Shown piece after piece: positions 11,545 through 22,490 of a stretch of DNA of 64,000 bases; within the stretch, counting starts at the first letter, position 1, and the number at the start of each line of letters is the position of its first letter. Made by a program: the position numbers and the translations under genes. The stretch is from contig JALLLS010000012.1 of NCBI GenBank assembly GCA_025094145.1, positions 372,001 to 436,000 of the forward strand, written 5' to 3'. This DNA is from Spinellus fusiger (taxonomy: Eukaryota; Mucoromycota; Mucoromycetes; Mucorales; Phycomycetaceae). The notes under the pieces were generated by a model, which made no database searches, was not told where the DNA came from, and saw nothing but the letters and a program-made list of their open reading frames with translations.

Positions 11545-11804
11545 AAGCCTTCATTTTCATACATTACATCATCTTTATGGCAATAATCTTATAAGCAGCC
11601 TTATAGTATCTTTATTTATTAAACACCAAACATTTTGAACATAAAAGAGAGGCTCTTAAAATCACCACTTGTATTATGACAAAATAGCGACGTGTTCTAC
11701 TCAGTAAATATGTCACACAGCACAGTCCATTCTATTTTCTGTTTTCCAGCAAGACTTTCTATTGTTCTTGACTTTTTACGCCGAGATACTTCCTTGTTTA
11801 TGCC

Positions 11805-14160
11805 ATGAGTCTCTCTCCTAATTCATTCCAGAATGCGTTAGCTCGGGTTGATATCAGCTACCAACTCACAGACCAAAATGAGCCTGTGCGTCTCTGTGAT
11901 GTCGTATTGCGTCCGGGAACACCCTTTAACAATGGCGTCATTGTCCTCAACACACAAATAGTGCCCCATACTCAAGGCAGCTTGATTTCTATTGATATTA
12001 AGTCTACTAAATCCCTCGTACTTTCTCACTTTGAGGCCAAGTACTCTGTCGACCTTACAGACCAACGTATGCTTGCCAACGGGTTCCAGAGCTGGAGTCA
12101 GGCACGTGAGATGCAACAAACAGATAGAATTCCATCCATTCGCTCAGGAATTGCTTGGTACACCCAGTACAATCTACAAGGGTAAGTGAGACAAGAAAGG
12201 AGAAGGTAGGCCTTCCTATACTCACCTGTTTTTGTATATGTGTATGTGTATGTGTATGTGTATGTGTGGACAGAGATTATGACTTTTTCCCTCATAGTGG
12301 TGAAAAGGGCCATGTTCACTCAAGCAGTTATACCCATTTCCGTGATGTCCACAATAGATTACGATTCTTTGGCTCTGTGTCTGAACAATTTGGTTATACT
12401 TACTTCAAGAGTGACTACAACACCAATACCTTTAGTATTTACAAGGACATTGCTGGTAAAGAGATGGCTGCCAACCAGTCTCTCGAGCTGATCAAAGTAC
12501 TTGCTATGGAAAGCGACAGTGAAGGTGCCTTATGGGACACCTATGCCACATTCTACCCTGATAAGCGTTGTATCAAGAATGATGATGAACGACATGTGAA
12601 TGGCTGGACTTCTTGGTACAACTACTATGCCGATGTGAGCGAAGAGATCATTCTGGAAAACATCAATGCCTTGAGCCATCATAAGTATCCCATCAATGTA
12701 TTCCAAATTGACGATGGCTTCCAGACTGCTATTGGAGACTGGCTCTCTATCAACAATAAATTCCCAAGTGGTATGAAGAGTGTGGCTACTAGAATCAAAC
12801 AGGCCAACTTTATGGCTGGACTGTGGCTGGCTCCTTTTGCAGTGGGATTCTCAAGTCAATTGGCAAAGGAACATCCCGAATGGCTGATACAGGATCCTAT
12901 TACCAACAAGGCCGTGGTGGCTGGTCCTAACTGGGGTGGATTCTATGCTCTGGACATGTACAATAAGGACGCACGCCTCTATCTTAAGAAAGTGTTTGAT
13001 GTTGTATTACAAGACTGGGGATTCGATATGCTCAAGTTGGACTTTTTGTTTGCTGCTGCTATGATTCCACGACTAGGAAAGTCAAGAGGAGAGATTATGT
13101 GGGATGCCATGGAGTTTATTCGTGAGTTGGCAGGTCCGTCAAAAATCATCCTTGGCTGTGGTGCTCCTCTTGCCGCTGCATGGAGAAAACTAGACTATTG
13201 TCGTATTGGATCCGATGTCTCTCCTTGGTGGGAAGGTAAATGATGTTAATGCTGTTTTACCCTAATGGCAACTCATGGGTATCCATGGTGGGTGTCTATT
13301 TAGATACTAAGCTCAAGTTGCTTCATGTCCGTGAGCGTGTTTCTACTGCTAATTCTTTGATATCTACATTGTGTCGATGGGCCATGTCGGATCGTATGTT
13401 TGGTAATGATCCCGATGTGATGATCTTGCGTAATAAGAAGAACAAACTTAAGCCTCTGGAGCGCTATACACTCTGCGTCCTTAATAATATCTTGGGTGCC
13501 TTAGTGTTTAGCTCAGACAATGTAGGAGAGTATGGCAAAGACGAGCATCTTTTGTATGGTGCTACCTTTCCAAAAGTAAAGGCTCGTGTCATTAACGTGG
13601 TGGAATTCCGTCCTGAGGTGTTTTTGGTACACTTTGCTGTTCATAGTGATGCCACTGTACGCTACTATACAACCATTGCTAATATGTCGAATGAAGACCA
13701 GAAGGTTTACTTGCCACCTTCCAATGAATCTACTCATCTCTATTTCGCTACCCACCATGAGTTGCACCTGACAAAGCCTAACAAGAAAGAGCCTTTGTTC
13801 TATCATCCTTCTTCTCCCGTTACATTGGATGATCATGAAACAAGAACCTTTATGCACATCCCGCCACCTTTGACTAACACAGTCTTATTGTTGGGCTCTT
13901 CTGGCCACATTATACCCGGCACAGAAATTGAGACCTTGAGCTTAGATACGGAGGGCTCAGTAAAACTGACAATCCGAAAAGAAAACATGCGTTCTCACAC
14001 CATCTATGTTGGATTCAATGGCACCTTTATGAATCCAAGCACAGCCCCCCATGCTTGCAAGATCAATGGGGTTATGGTTCCTATCCAGCGTGTTCCTATC
14101 AGTGGAGAAGGAGAAGGAAGACATGAAACAGAAGTAGCTGTTGCTATTGTTACTGCATGA
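11805..14160 (+). CDS. GH36-type alpha-galactosidase-like glycoside hydrolase
   Basis: Exons 11805-12181, 12274-13235 and 13304-14160 join in phase to give 731 residues. An N-terminal beta-sandwich region (LANGFQSW) is followed by a TIM barrel with NGWTSWYNYY, FQIDDGFQ and MLKLDFLF, where Asp382 is the likely nucleophile. GSDVSPWW follows, where Asp440 is the likely acid/base. These are clan GH-D / family GH36 hallmarks (alpha-galactosidase, raffinose-type). There is no signal peptide, so the enzyme is probably cytosolic; galactosides such as melibiose or raffinose products are likely substrates but this is inferred. The first intron contains a TATGTG microsatellite just before its acceptor. 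Confidence 0.88.
12234..12270 (+). repeat. TATGTG microsatellite inside an intron
   Basis: Tandem TATGTG units occupy the 3' part of the first intron of the GH36 gene, ending just before the CAG acceptor at 12271-12273. It leaves little conventional polypyrimidine tract. Confidence 0.85.
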
Positions 14161-14643
14161 GCAAATAACCACGCATATAGCTCTAAACAAATAAACGTGT
14201 AAATAAACACTTCAAAAGTATTTTCAGTAGGATATAACAAATGTAACTGTACATACTGTAGCACTACAAGTGTATATCGGATAGCATCATTATCTATCTG
14301 AAGATACGATATTCTTAGTATATCATTTGCCTATCTCGTAGAGTCTATTGTCTTTGTATATATGTATTTGCCACTCATTTATGCCAAGCACACACCTGGG
14401 ACCACCGTGATTATTACTTCAATTATTTTTAGAAACGAGGTGACCCCAGCAACCGGATAACTACATTTATACATGAATCCCAATGAAATCTCTTAATAAA
14501 TGTATACTCTATTTGTACATTAGTATTCAACTCTGATTTTCGTGATAATGAAAGGGGTCTTGTTCTGATAAGCTGTGTGTGTAAATAAATCTTAAGTTGT
14601 TGACTTACTAAAAAAAAAAACTTCATTGCTCAGTTTGAACTCC
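14161..14643. other. Intergenic spacer downstream of the GH36 gene
   Basis: 3' flank of the GH36 gene. No gene is recognised before the inverted-repeat element that starts at 14644. Confidence 0.55.
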
Positions 14644-14959
14644 TGGATTGCTATCTTTACAGTTGTTTAGTCTAAAAAACGAGACAATTGCAAATAGATA
14701 AGTAAATTGGACAATCATAGAAAACTCATTCAGGTAACAAGTAAGACTGAACGTTTTGATTATTATTTTTGTGGACATGGCCAACACTCTCTGTGGGTGA
14801 TGAGTTGGCTTTTTGATGATTTACCTGCACGGCGGATATCCTCAGTGATAACTAAGGAGGACCAAGGTCTTTTTTGTTTAACTGTTTTCCTTGCATGGAC
14901 CTTTTCTTTTATGATTGCTATTATCTTTTTTTCCTTCTGCTACATATAAACTTGTTGGG

Positions 14960-15710
14960 TGGTGTGCCCATTTCTCAAAGTAAAATCAGGATAGGATGAA
15001 AATAGAGAACAGCAGCAAGGTCTCGATTCTAGAGTCTTTGAATACCAATATTTGATTGCGGGGTCTTTAAACAATTTTGGTTTGAACACTTATCTATATG
15101 AAATCATGGTTAAATCTCTTTTTTTTTTCTCTTTTCTTTTGGATATAGGAGACAATATCTTAAAAGACCGTGACACCTAATACTTAGTATCTTAATTGTT
15201 CTATATACTCTTGGATTTTCCACAACTCTAAGCCCTTCCAATTTTGAAACTTCACATTCATGGTACAAACTGGAAATGTTGAACTTGTTCAGTAACAGGA
15301 CTTTAAATTCCTCTTTTTCAAAGTACCCTCCGCATTTCTTTGCCTCTTACTGGCTCCTGGAACTACACATTACTGGCTGACCAATCACCTAAAACAAGTA
15401 TAGCATCCTCACCAAATGTCTTTTTCAAATGACTTGCTAATCTTTTGTCTGATTTGCTACTTGTCAATTTTACTTGATAACTTCATTTTTCTAATGATAA
15501 TAATAAAAAGAGGCTATGGCAGCATCGTCTCTATTACTACTACTTGACTCTTCTTCAATAGAGTCTCCTTCCTCTTGCTGACTGTTATTTTGATTGACCA
15601 GAAAAGGTCCTTTACTGTGGCAATAGTTTGTTAAAGCTTGCAAAACCCTGGCCTCTTTGCTTGAGGTATTCAATGTATCATTCAATGTGTACAATTGATA
15701 CAAGTGTTTT
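14960..15710 (-). pseudogene. TnpB/Fanzor-like RNA-guided nuclease relic, copy 1
   Basis: Minus-strand pieces in changing frames give, in order: ILVLGDWSAS, EPVRGKEMRRVL, a KVLLLNKFNISSLYHECE stretch, IRCHGLLR, then KCSNQNCL, and an ending with ETLLLFSIF / NRDLAAVLYF in an adjacent frame. This matches the C-terminal part of TnpB-type proteins in fungi: a RuvC-like segment, a four-cysteine zinc ribbon (CPxC...CxxxxC) and the final NRDxAAxxN motif. The first zinc-ribbon cysteine has become Tyr, and stops and frameshifts are frequent, so it is dead. Its paralog lies at about 21.8-22.5 kb. Confidence 0.65.
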
Positions 15711-16201
15711 TGCTAAGACTATTTTCAACGACTTGAACGACTCCTTCCATAGGATGTTAGTTATCGAGATCTTGACTGTCATGAATCACTTGAAGTTGGC
15801 TGAATCAGAAGTGGCTGTTTCATATGTTTATTGAATAAAACATAAGTAGTCATACACACTCATATAAATATACAAAGTACTTTTGTTTCTTCTAACATTT
15901 ATATAAAACAGCAATGTTAGTAAAGAAAAGGATATACACATAGATATTGTCTGATTTTGGTTTTTTGTTTATTTATTTACTGGATAAATGACTGATCTAA
16001 TATATCCAATGGATTATTGCCTCAAGTATAGTAGTATTGTTTGCTCAATTATAACCTTGCCTATAGAGATACAACCTATATACAATTCTATCTACTGAAT
16101 TGTATGCAGAGGATACATTATACTTTTGAGAACTTCCCAGAAATTAAATCATAATAAGAACATATTTAGGGCTACATAATCTACAGATAGTCTTATTATC
16201 T

Positions 16202-16307
16202 GAATGGGTTTTCTATGATTGTCCAATTTATTTATTTACTTATTTACTTATTTATTTGCAATTGTCTTGTTTTTTTTAGACTAAACAACTGTAAAGATAG
16301 CAATCCA
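16202..16307 (-). repeat. Right terminal inverted repeat of the 14.6-kb element
   Basis: Inverted copy of 14644-14731. It differs mainly by an expansion of TTTA/CTTA units around 16228-16257. Confidence 0.8.
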
Positions 16308-17146
16308 TGACCATAACATGTTAGTAGCAAAAGATACAAACTCCTCTCGCTTACTCGTTTGCACCTGTCCTCGGTATAGCTACATCTCTGTACATCTAGG
16401 CTTGTGTTTGTGTTTGTGTGTGTGTGTGTGTGTGTGTACAACCTATACAAAGAGATAAATGAAAAATGCTTAGCTGGATAGACACATGGCTAGACCGAGA
16501 TACGACTACAATAAACCCTCCCTCCTAGTCTGAGCAAGGGAGATAACGGTAAAATACGGAAACATCTTGTACAAAGAACTTAGAAGATCAGCAACGCCTT
16601 GTTTTCCTGCTTTATTTGGTATGTCGGACAGATATAAGAATTTTGCCACTCTCAGATCGGATAAGCAGTTTTCAACTCATATTTGTAATAGATAGAAAGG
16701 GATGTTTTCAGATAGAGAACATAGTATCAGGCACCAGGGAGAATAGGTAAATTTTTCGTAGAATTTTTCTACAATTAGAATATAAGCTAATCTCTCTCAA
16801 TGTAAATATAATAACAGTAATAGTGACAGTAACAGATAAACTGGATTGAAATTAAAGATTCTAGAATATGTGTATAAAGAACATTAAAAGAAAAGAAAAG
16901 GAAAAAACAAAAACAAAACAAAAAAACATAAATAACTAGTGGCATGGGTTTACGTCTAAAGACTATAATAGGACGGGTGTGATATAGATTATATAATAAG
17001 TGGATGTAATTTAATGCAATTTAATCTAATGTGATTATTCTAAATAGCCATGTTTGTGTACATGTGTTTAACTTTTTAATGATTTTTTTATATACAATAA
17101 TATACATTTATAATTAATAATGATGAAGGATGAAGAATGGACTAAA
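16308..17146. other. Intergenic region with GT microsatellite nearby
   Basis: No gene is seen. A (GT)n run lies at about 16404-16438 and A-rich simple sequence at 16887-16930. This is the downstream flank of the arrestin gene. Confidence 0.55.
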
Positions 17147-18556
17147 CTAGGATGAATCTGCGGTGATAGTAGCATTGTCTGGATAAATAGGAGCAGGTGG
17201 TAGTTGTTCAATGGATAGACCATAGCTGGGGGGCACATCAAGGGCACCATAAGCAGGTGGACTAGGCATATCACCATCCCAATAGTATTCTCTAGAAGTG
17301 ACTATGAGTGGAAGTTCCATAGAGCAGCAAGTGGAAGAAACAAGAGACTCCCCTCCCTCCTGTCCATGCAGACGACGCTGTTGCTTCTTTATATTGCCAA
17401 AAAACAGGGGTTCATGGTGCTGTTGTTGTTCTTGTGAGTGGGAGTGGAAGGAGGTAGAACGACGAAAGATGGAAGAGATAGACGAAGAAGATGAAGAGCG
17501 ACTAAGACTGGGTGAGCTTGGACGTGAGTCAGGAGGGGAAGGCAAGGACTCAGACTGCTTTGTGTTGTAACGTTCATCTTCAGATGTATATCCACTGTGT
17601 CCTCCTTCTATTTCCTCGCATTCCTCTTTTTCATGAATGAACTCATCTTTCTTGGTTGTATCATGAACAGTAATATTTACAATGAGTGCATGGGTCACTT
17701 TAATAAGTCTACAATTTGTGTCAGCATTTACTCTTGTACAAACACGGAATACAGCATTATAGTTGTGCTGTTCTGCTGCGTTGTAGTCTGTAGCTTGAGA
17801 AGGGTAGAATGTACTATGTCCCAATGGGTAAATATCATCTGTTTTGTATATAATGGTATTGGAGTGTTGATCGGTGGTACGATACTCTACACGTTCACGC
17901 AATGCACATGTCACTGAGTGTACGGACTGTGTTTCTGGACATACAACCGCCATTGCTACATTTAGTCGAATAAGACCTCCCTCTCGGTACACCATGGTAG
18001 GTGCAGTGGCGCTATACTTTAGTTTGTTTGGGTACATTGTACCATTTGTTGTCTCGGTGTTGGTAATAAGAGATGTAATATCACTCATAAGACAGCGTCG
18101 TAATTCCACCTGTTGAGCAACATGAATATCGTTGGCAAAAAGAGTACGGTGCATAGAAGCTTGTAGTCGGTAGCGAATGTAGCCTCTTTTGCCACGGAAA
18201 CTGCACGGTAAAACAGCAGGCAATTCAAAGCTAAACGGGTAGGTGTATTTTCCTGGTTGAAGTGTCAGAATCTGTCCATCATCACCCACAAATCGAGCGT
18301 CTTTAGTGAACAAGGTACGTCTTTCAGATGTCTCTGGACCGGGAACACCATAGCTAGTGGACTTGAGGTTTACTTTACAGCGACCTTCGAGCCATACCAA
18401 CAGACGACGTACTTTGACAGGTCGGTGCACGTCGGCGACACAAATGCCTTTGAGTGTGCAGCCTTCAGACTCGTCATTGGCAAATCCAGTTATGATGCCT
18501 GTAAATGAAGGATCTATATGAAGGGTGAGGGTAGCGTCTTCTTTGGTATGTGGCAT
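17147..18556 (-). CDS. Alpha-arrestin (ART family ubiquitin-ligase adaptor)
   Basis: One exon of 469 residues. The N-terminal half is an arrestin fold: N-terminal beta-sandwich with GPETSERRTLF and PGKYTYPFSFELP, then the linker VQVELRR-type strand into an arrestin-C domain (residues about 170-310). A serine-rich, disordered region follows. Near the C-terminus are two PY motifs, PPAY and PPSY, which bind WW domains of Rsp5/NEDD4-type ubiquitin ligases. Alpha-arrestins bring the ligase to plasma-membrane transporters to trigger endocytosis. A TATA-like box lies 58-65 bases upstream of the ATG. It is oriented tail-to-tail with nothing and shares its strand with Ku70. Confidence 0.9.
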   Translation of the reverse strand: MPHTKEDATLTLHIDPSFTGIITGFANDESEGCTLKGICVADVHRPVKVRRLLVWLEGRCKVNLKSTSYGVPGPETSERRTLFTKDARFVGDDGQILTLQPGKYTYPFSFELPAVLPCSFRGKRGYIRYRLQASMHRTLFANDIHVAQQVELRRCLMSDITSLITNTETTNGTMYPNKLKYSATAPTMVYREGGLIRLNVAMAVVCPETQSVHSVTCALRERVEYRTTDQHSNTIIYKTDDIYPLGHSTFYPSQATDYNAAEQHNYNAVFRVCTRVNADTNCRLIKVTHALIVNITVHDTTKKDEFIHEKEECEEIEGGHSGYTSEDERYNTKQSESLPSPPDSRPSSPSLSRSSSSSSISSIFRRSTSFHSHSQEQQQHHEPLFFGNIKKQQRRLHGQEGGESLVSSTCCSMELPLIVTSREYYWDGDMPSPPAYGALDVPPSYGLSIEQLPPAPIYPDNATITADSS

Positions 18557-18613
18557 GAGTGGAAATGAAAGAGCAATGTATCAGAGTGCAGGATGATGAG
18601 CTAGCAGGGTTGG

Positions 18614-18621
18614 TATTTATA
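18614..18621 (-). promoter_or_regulatory. TATA-box-like element of the arrestin gene
   Basis: TATAAATA on the minus strand, 58-65 bases upstream of the arrestin ATG at 18556. Confidence 0.45.
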
Positions 18622-19078
18622 CCAGCTAGTCATCGGGTTGGGCCGTAAGCTAAAGGTTTAAGCTGGGTGTGATGGAGTATGTTATTTAAAACTACGTATT
18701 ATCTTACTTATCAACGATTGTTACAGTTTCATTGGCGCTGTCATCATAAAAATGGGCATGTTGTTATCGATAAAATTCGTTTTTAGTGTTCTGGTGTGAT
18801 ATTCATGTTGATCTGTCTGTTTGTGGTCTTCTCCCCTTTCTTCTTGTTTATCTTTCTATATCTTTCTGCTTATCGATTAAGCTTCTTTAATTTTTCCTGT
18901 TTCCTGCTCTTTCTGTATCTATTTCTCATTCATTTACTCTATTTTCCCCTTTATTTTATTTTTATTTTTATCGTTAATGATTTTCATCTGATCTTATATT
19001 TTCATCTTGTGTGATTATCCCATATTTGGCTACCTATACTGTTTCACTCTCATCTTATTTTTATTCAAAAGGAATGGC
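18622..19078. other. Spacer between Ku70 and arrestin
   Basis: Contains the 3' flank of Ku70 with an AATAAA-like signal (minus strand, about 19060-19067) and the arrestin promoter. No additional gene is seen. Confidence 0.55.
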
Positions 19079-21586
19079 CTATACCCGCTTTATCAGTTCT
19101 GTCTCCGTCTTGAATTCAGTGATAAGGTCCCTTACAGACTGCACCCTTTGATTAGTATTTATACTCTAGACATAATTGTAGTAGCAGGAATAATAACAAT
19201 CATTGTAACATTAATAACAATAAAGGTGGTAATTGTCTTTGTCGAGATACTAATAAATAAATAAACTTACAGTCTCTAGAACATCTGGCAGAGTAGAATC
19301 AATGATTTGCTCATACTCTCTGTCCAATACATAGGCCTCCAGCATGGCACGGTAGCGTTGAATTTCTAATGTTTCATATAAGTCACCTTAATTATCAAGG
19401 AAGAATCCGTGTCTGTTACCTGGGTTGGTGTGTTGAAATGGGTCTTGTCTCGGTGTATGACTTTGGATGATGGCTTTGGCTGCTTGAATTTGATCCAAAG
19501 TGACTAAGAAAAAATGAGTTTAAATCTTTCATCAATGCACTCATAAATATTTTTTAGGAGAATGACTTATTTTTTTCTCTTTTTTTTTACCTTTCGGAGT
19601 GCTCTGAACTGGCAAGGCACGAATGTCATCTGCATAAGGTAGAACAGTAGCAGAAAATACGAACGGAGACACCATCGAATGGACACTCAACTCCGGCTTT
19701 TGAAAAGAGATTGATAAAGGAAATAGTAAGAATAAGAATGATAATAAAAAAAATGGTGAATTAAAAAACAAAACAAAGGCACGTGTGACTAACTTGTGGA
19801 ATCAAGGCGACAATTCTTGGTGTTAATCTTCCGGCAATCACCATTGAACATATAGCAATACGATTCATTTTTAGAAGAGTAGTGTGCAGTGAGTGCAGCA
19901 GCCGGGTACTTCCTATGTAAGCCTAACTGATCAGTCATCATCGATTCAATGACTTTCTTACCGACTCATCTGGAGCAATAATAAATGAGCTCCCAACTGT
20001 GCAATGCCACTGTAGACTTGTCTGCGGTTTAAATCCAAGTACAACCATGCCTATGCGTGGTGATTCATTAGCTGTGAATCACTTGGACAGATAGATAAAA
20101 GAAAAACACACTAAATAGTATATAGGGTGAAATGGGCTCACTCTCTAAAGAGTAAGAAAAACAAACAAAGGAAATAGCTATACCCGGTTGACGAAAAGTG
20201 CGTAGCTGAATTAACTCTTGCTTGGTGAATAATACCTTTTCACCACCATACTCATAGGATTTCATAATATCTTCCGATGTAAGAAATCTGCCTGTGCTCT
20301 AAATTTAAACAGACTCAGTAAGAGTAATACATGGAATAGATCAATTTACCGCGCATTTGTAAGCTATAGAAGTCTCTACAGGTTGAAGTAGTTGAGTATG
20401 AGTAGTATCTTCAGATTGGGTGTAGGTGGCATGTTCAAGTGATGGTCTGCACTCAGCCATTACCAATTTGAGGCTACATGGAATGAGTCAATGAAAATAT
20501 GGCTCATTCAGTTACCCAGTAACTCCCACTGTCAGTCCAGGTGTCAGCGTAAAAGGAAGAGTGAATAAGAATCGATTGCTGGTACGCTGTTGTGCATCCT
20601 GCTTCAATACTCTATCAAATGTCGTGCGTGGACTCTCATAACTACCCTCCACAACATCCCCTGTCTTTGAAAAGAATGTATCAAATGGCTTTATATGTTA
20701 GTTATAAGTATACTATGTAGGTAATCTACCTTGTAAAAGATATTAGGATTGAAGGCATGATAGGGTGTATCCAATCCACACAACACAGTTTCTACTCCAA
20801 TCTTCCCGAGCTCCTTATAGCAGTATTGAATAGTATTAAACAGTATCAGGTACTATCACTATGTAGAATAGTAAATTACCTTGATTTGACTACAGGCTGC
20901 CTCCTTTAAAAGAGAATCTTTCATGTGAGGATCATCTTGGTTGGTAATAAGAAACAAACGTCGCATGTCAAGAGATTGGGTTCTTACTGTTAACTATTGT
21001 CTTTATAATAATGCAAACTTACTTTGATGCAAACAAATTGGAACAGACCCAGAATACCTTGGTAAGAGATGTGCTATCTATCGATCCATACATCTCTTCA
21101 AAGTTGATATCTCCTACTCTTTGATCAGTACGGTAATCTCTCTATTGGTTGATGTTTACCCTTAGCCAGTGCATCCACCTTTTTAATAATGGCTGGATTC
21201 ACAGCCTCAAAAGGTTGCAGGATAAAAATGCCTTCATCATCAGTATCATTTTGCTTTGCTTTCTACAGCAATCTCAACTATAAATAAACCGCGGACAATT
21301 ACATATAGACTTACGGTGTTGTATAATAACACACTAATATTGTCATTTATGTGGTTGTGTGCTTTGTAAACTAACATCCTTTCCAGGAATCGAAATGCTT
21401 CAAGGATAGGGGTGTTATTGGTCTGTTCCAACATGGGAAGCGAGCAGTCAACCACAAACAAGGTACTCTCATTGTTTTTTCTCTATGTACAGTTGTATAA
21501 GCTATAGGTGCTTGTGTTCTGTTTATTAAATTATGAGCAACAAGTACTTGAAAATCGGAAGGAGGGGTAGGTGTAGTAATGTCCAT
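19079..21586 (-). CDS. KU70: Ku70 subunit of the Ku DNA end-binding complex
   Basis: Fifteen minus-strand exons join in phase: 21586-21548, 21482-21315, 21262-21179, 21141-21023, 20982-20880, 20813-20730, 20664-20516, 20473-20350, 20298-20184, 20071-19962, 19922-19794, 19696-19591, 19503-19420, 19365-19271, 19138-19079 (522 residues). Features: vWA-like start STLFVVDCSLPMLE, VFWVCSNLF, LFLITNQDDPH, bridge region STGRFLTSEDI and YGGEKVLF, VVLGFKP, LTPRIVALIPQ, VLPYADDIRALP and the C-terminal helices LPDVLET/VRDLITEF. Ku70 with Ku80 binds DNA ends for non-homologous joining and protects telomeres. It ends before any SAP domain. The intron at 21178-21142 is 37 nt; the alternative needs an 18-22 nt intron. 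Confidence 0.9.
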
Positions 21587-21821
21587 AGCTAGTAGTGCTC
21601 AGGTAATAAATACTTGTGTATTTTAAATACATATAAGATATTAATAAATGATTCACATGTGTTTATTTGTTTAAACTTTTTACTTACTTGCACGTATCTA
21701 CGTTCTCAAATAATAATAATAATAAAAAGGAGTAGTGGCGAGGTGGATAAATAAAAGAGTCTCATCTATCTTTTTTAATCTCAGGAGTGACAGGCCAAAT
21801 GTTATGATGATTATTTTTGAA

Positions 21822-22490
21822 TTATGTCACTTTCACAGTTTTCAGTGTCGGTTTACTAGACATTATAATGTCTTTTTGCATGAAAAAATTCAATAAGATA
21901 CACTTAGTTATGTTTTTAGATAGTTTACCTGTAGCATGGGTTTCCGTCAGTGAGTCAACCGAGGCTCCAGTGATCATTGGGGAAGGAAAAGGATAAACAA
22001 GAAGGCTTGGACCTTTTCTTAGTTCTAGGTGTATCTTTATGTTCTCTTTTGTTCTATCTACAAAAGCACTATGAGAGGGTACCATTTTCCCTTGGAGACA
22101 TTAGACTATGTCCAAAGTTCAATGTAGAAGCTAGATCACGATTCCCAAAGCCTCAATGTCTTGTCTTTCATACAATTTTGGTTTGAACACCTATTTGAAG
22201 GGAGGGAAATGAGTTTCTTTTTTGATATAAAATTAAGAAATGACCTGAGAAAACTATGACATTTAATTGGGAGTATTTTTGTTCGTTGATAGGGCCTGGG
22301 GTTCATGATATGTTTAACTGTTTCCAAAGGCGATTACTTGCACTCAGGACATAGGGTCGATATTTTGAATTCATTGATAAGATAGAGCTTGAATCTTTCT
22401 TTCTTCAACATCCTCCGCATGCCTTTTCTCTTTATTGTCATTACTCTGGTAGGATTCGCACCTGGATAACTTGCTATAGTCTCCTATGAA
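21822..22490 (-). pseudogene. TnpB/Fanzor-like RNA-guided nuclease relic, copy 2
   Basis: Minus strand, read across frames: IKRKGMRRMLKKERFKLYL, INEFKISTLCPECK, NPRPYQRTKI, PIKCHSFLR, RCSNQNCMK, RLWES and RDLASTLNFGHSL, then a long C-terminal tail. Here both zinc-ribbon cysteine pairs (CPEC and CSNQNC) survive, as does the Asp of the last RuvC motif (NRDxA..N, here split by a frame change after LWES). A stop follows CPECK. It is clearly paralogous to the relic at 14.96-15.7 kb over the zinc-ribbon region. No flanking inverted repeats are obvious. Confidence 0.65.

Larger units (their letters stand above)
14644..16307. mobile_element. Inverted-repeat element carrying a TnpB/Fanzor-like relic
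   Basis: About 90-105 bp at the left end (14644 to about 14731) are repeated in inverted orientation at the right end (about 16202 to 16307). Both contain the outer end TGGATTGCTATC, then ACAGTTGTTTAGTCTAAAAAA and an ATTGGACAATCATAGAAAA-type inner part. The right copy has expanded TTTA repeats. The 1.66-kb interior holds a decayed minus-strand TnpB/Fanzor-like gene. I see no clear target-site duplication. The structure suggests a DNA transposon that carried the gene. Confidence 0.7.

Noticed and set aside
14707..14949. 80-codon plus ORF with a hydrophobic end
   Set aside because: Overlaps the inner edge of the left inverted repeat and the tail of the antisense TnpB-like relic; no independent support.
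17298..17570. Plus-strand ORF of 90 codons rich in E, R and S
   Set aside because: Antisense shadow of the serine-rich region of the alpha-arrestin.
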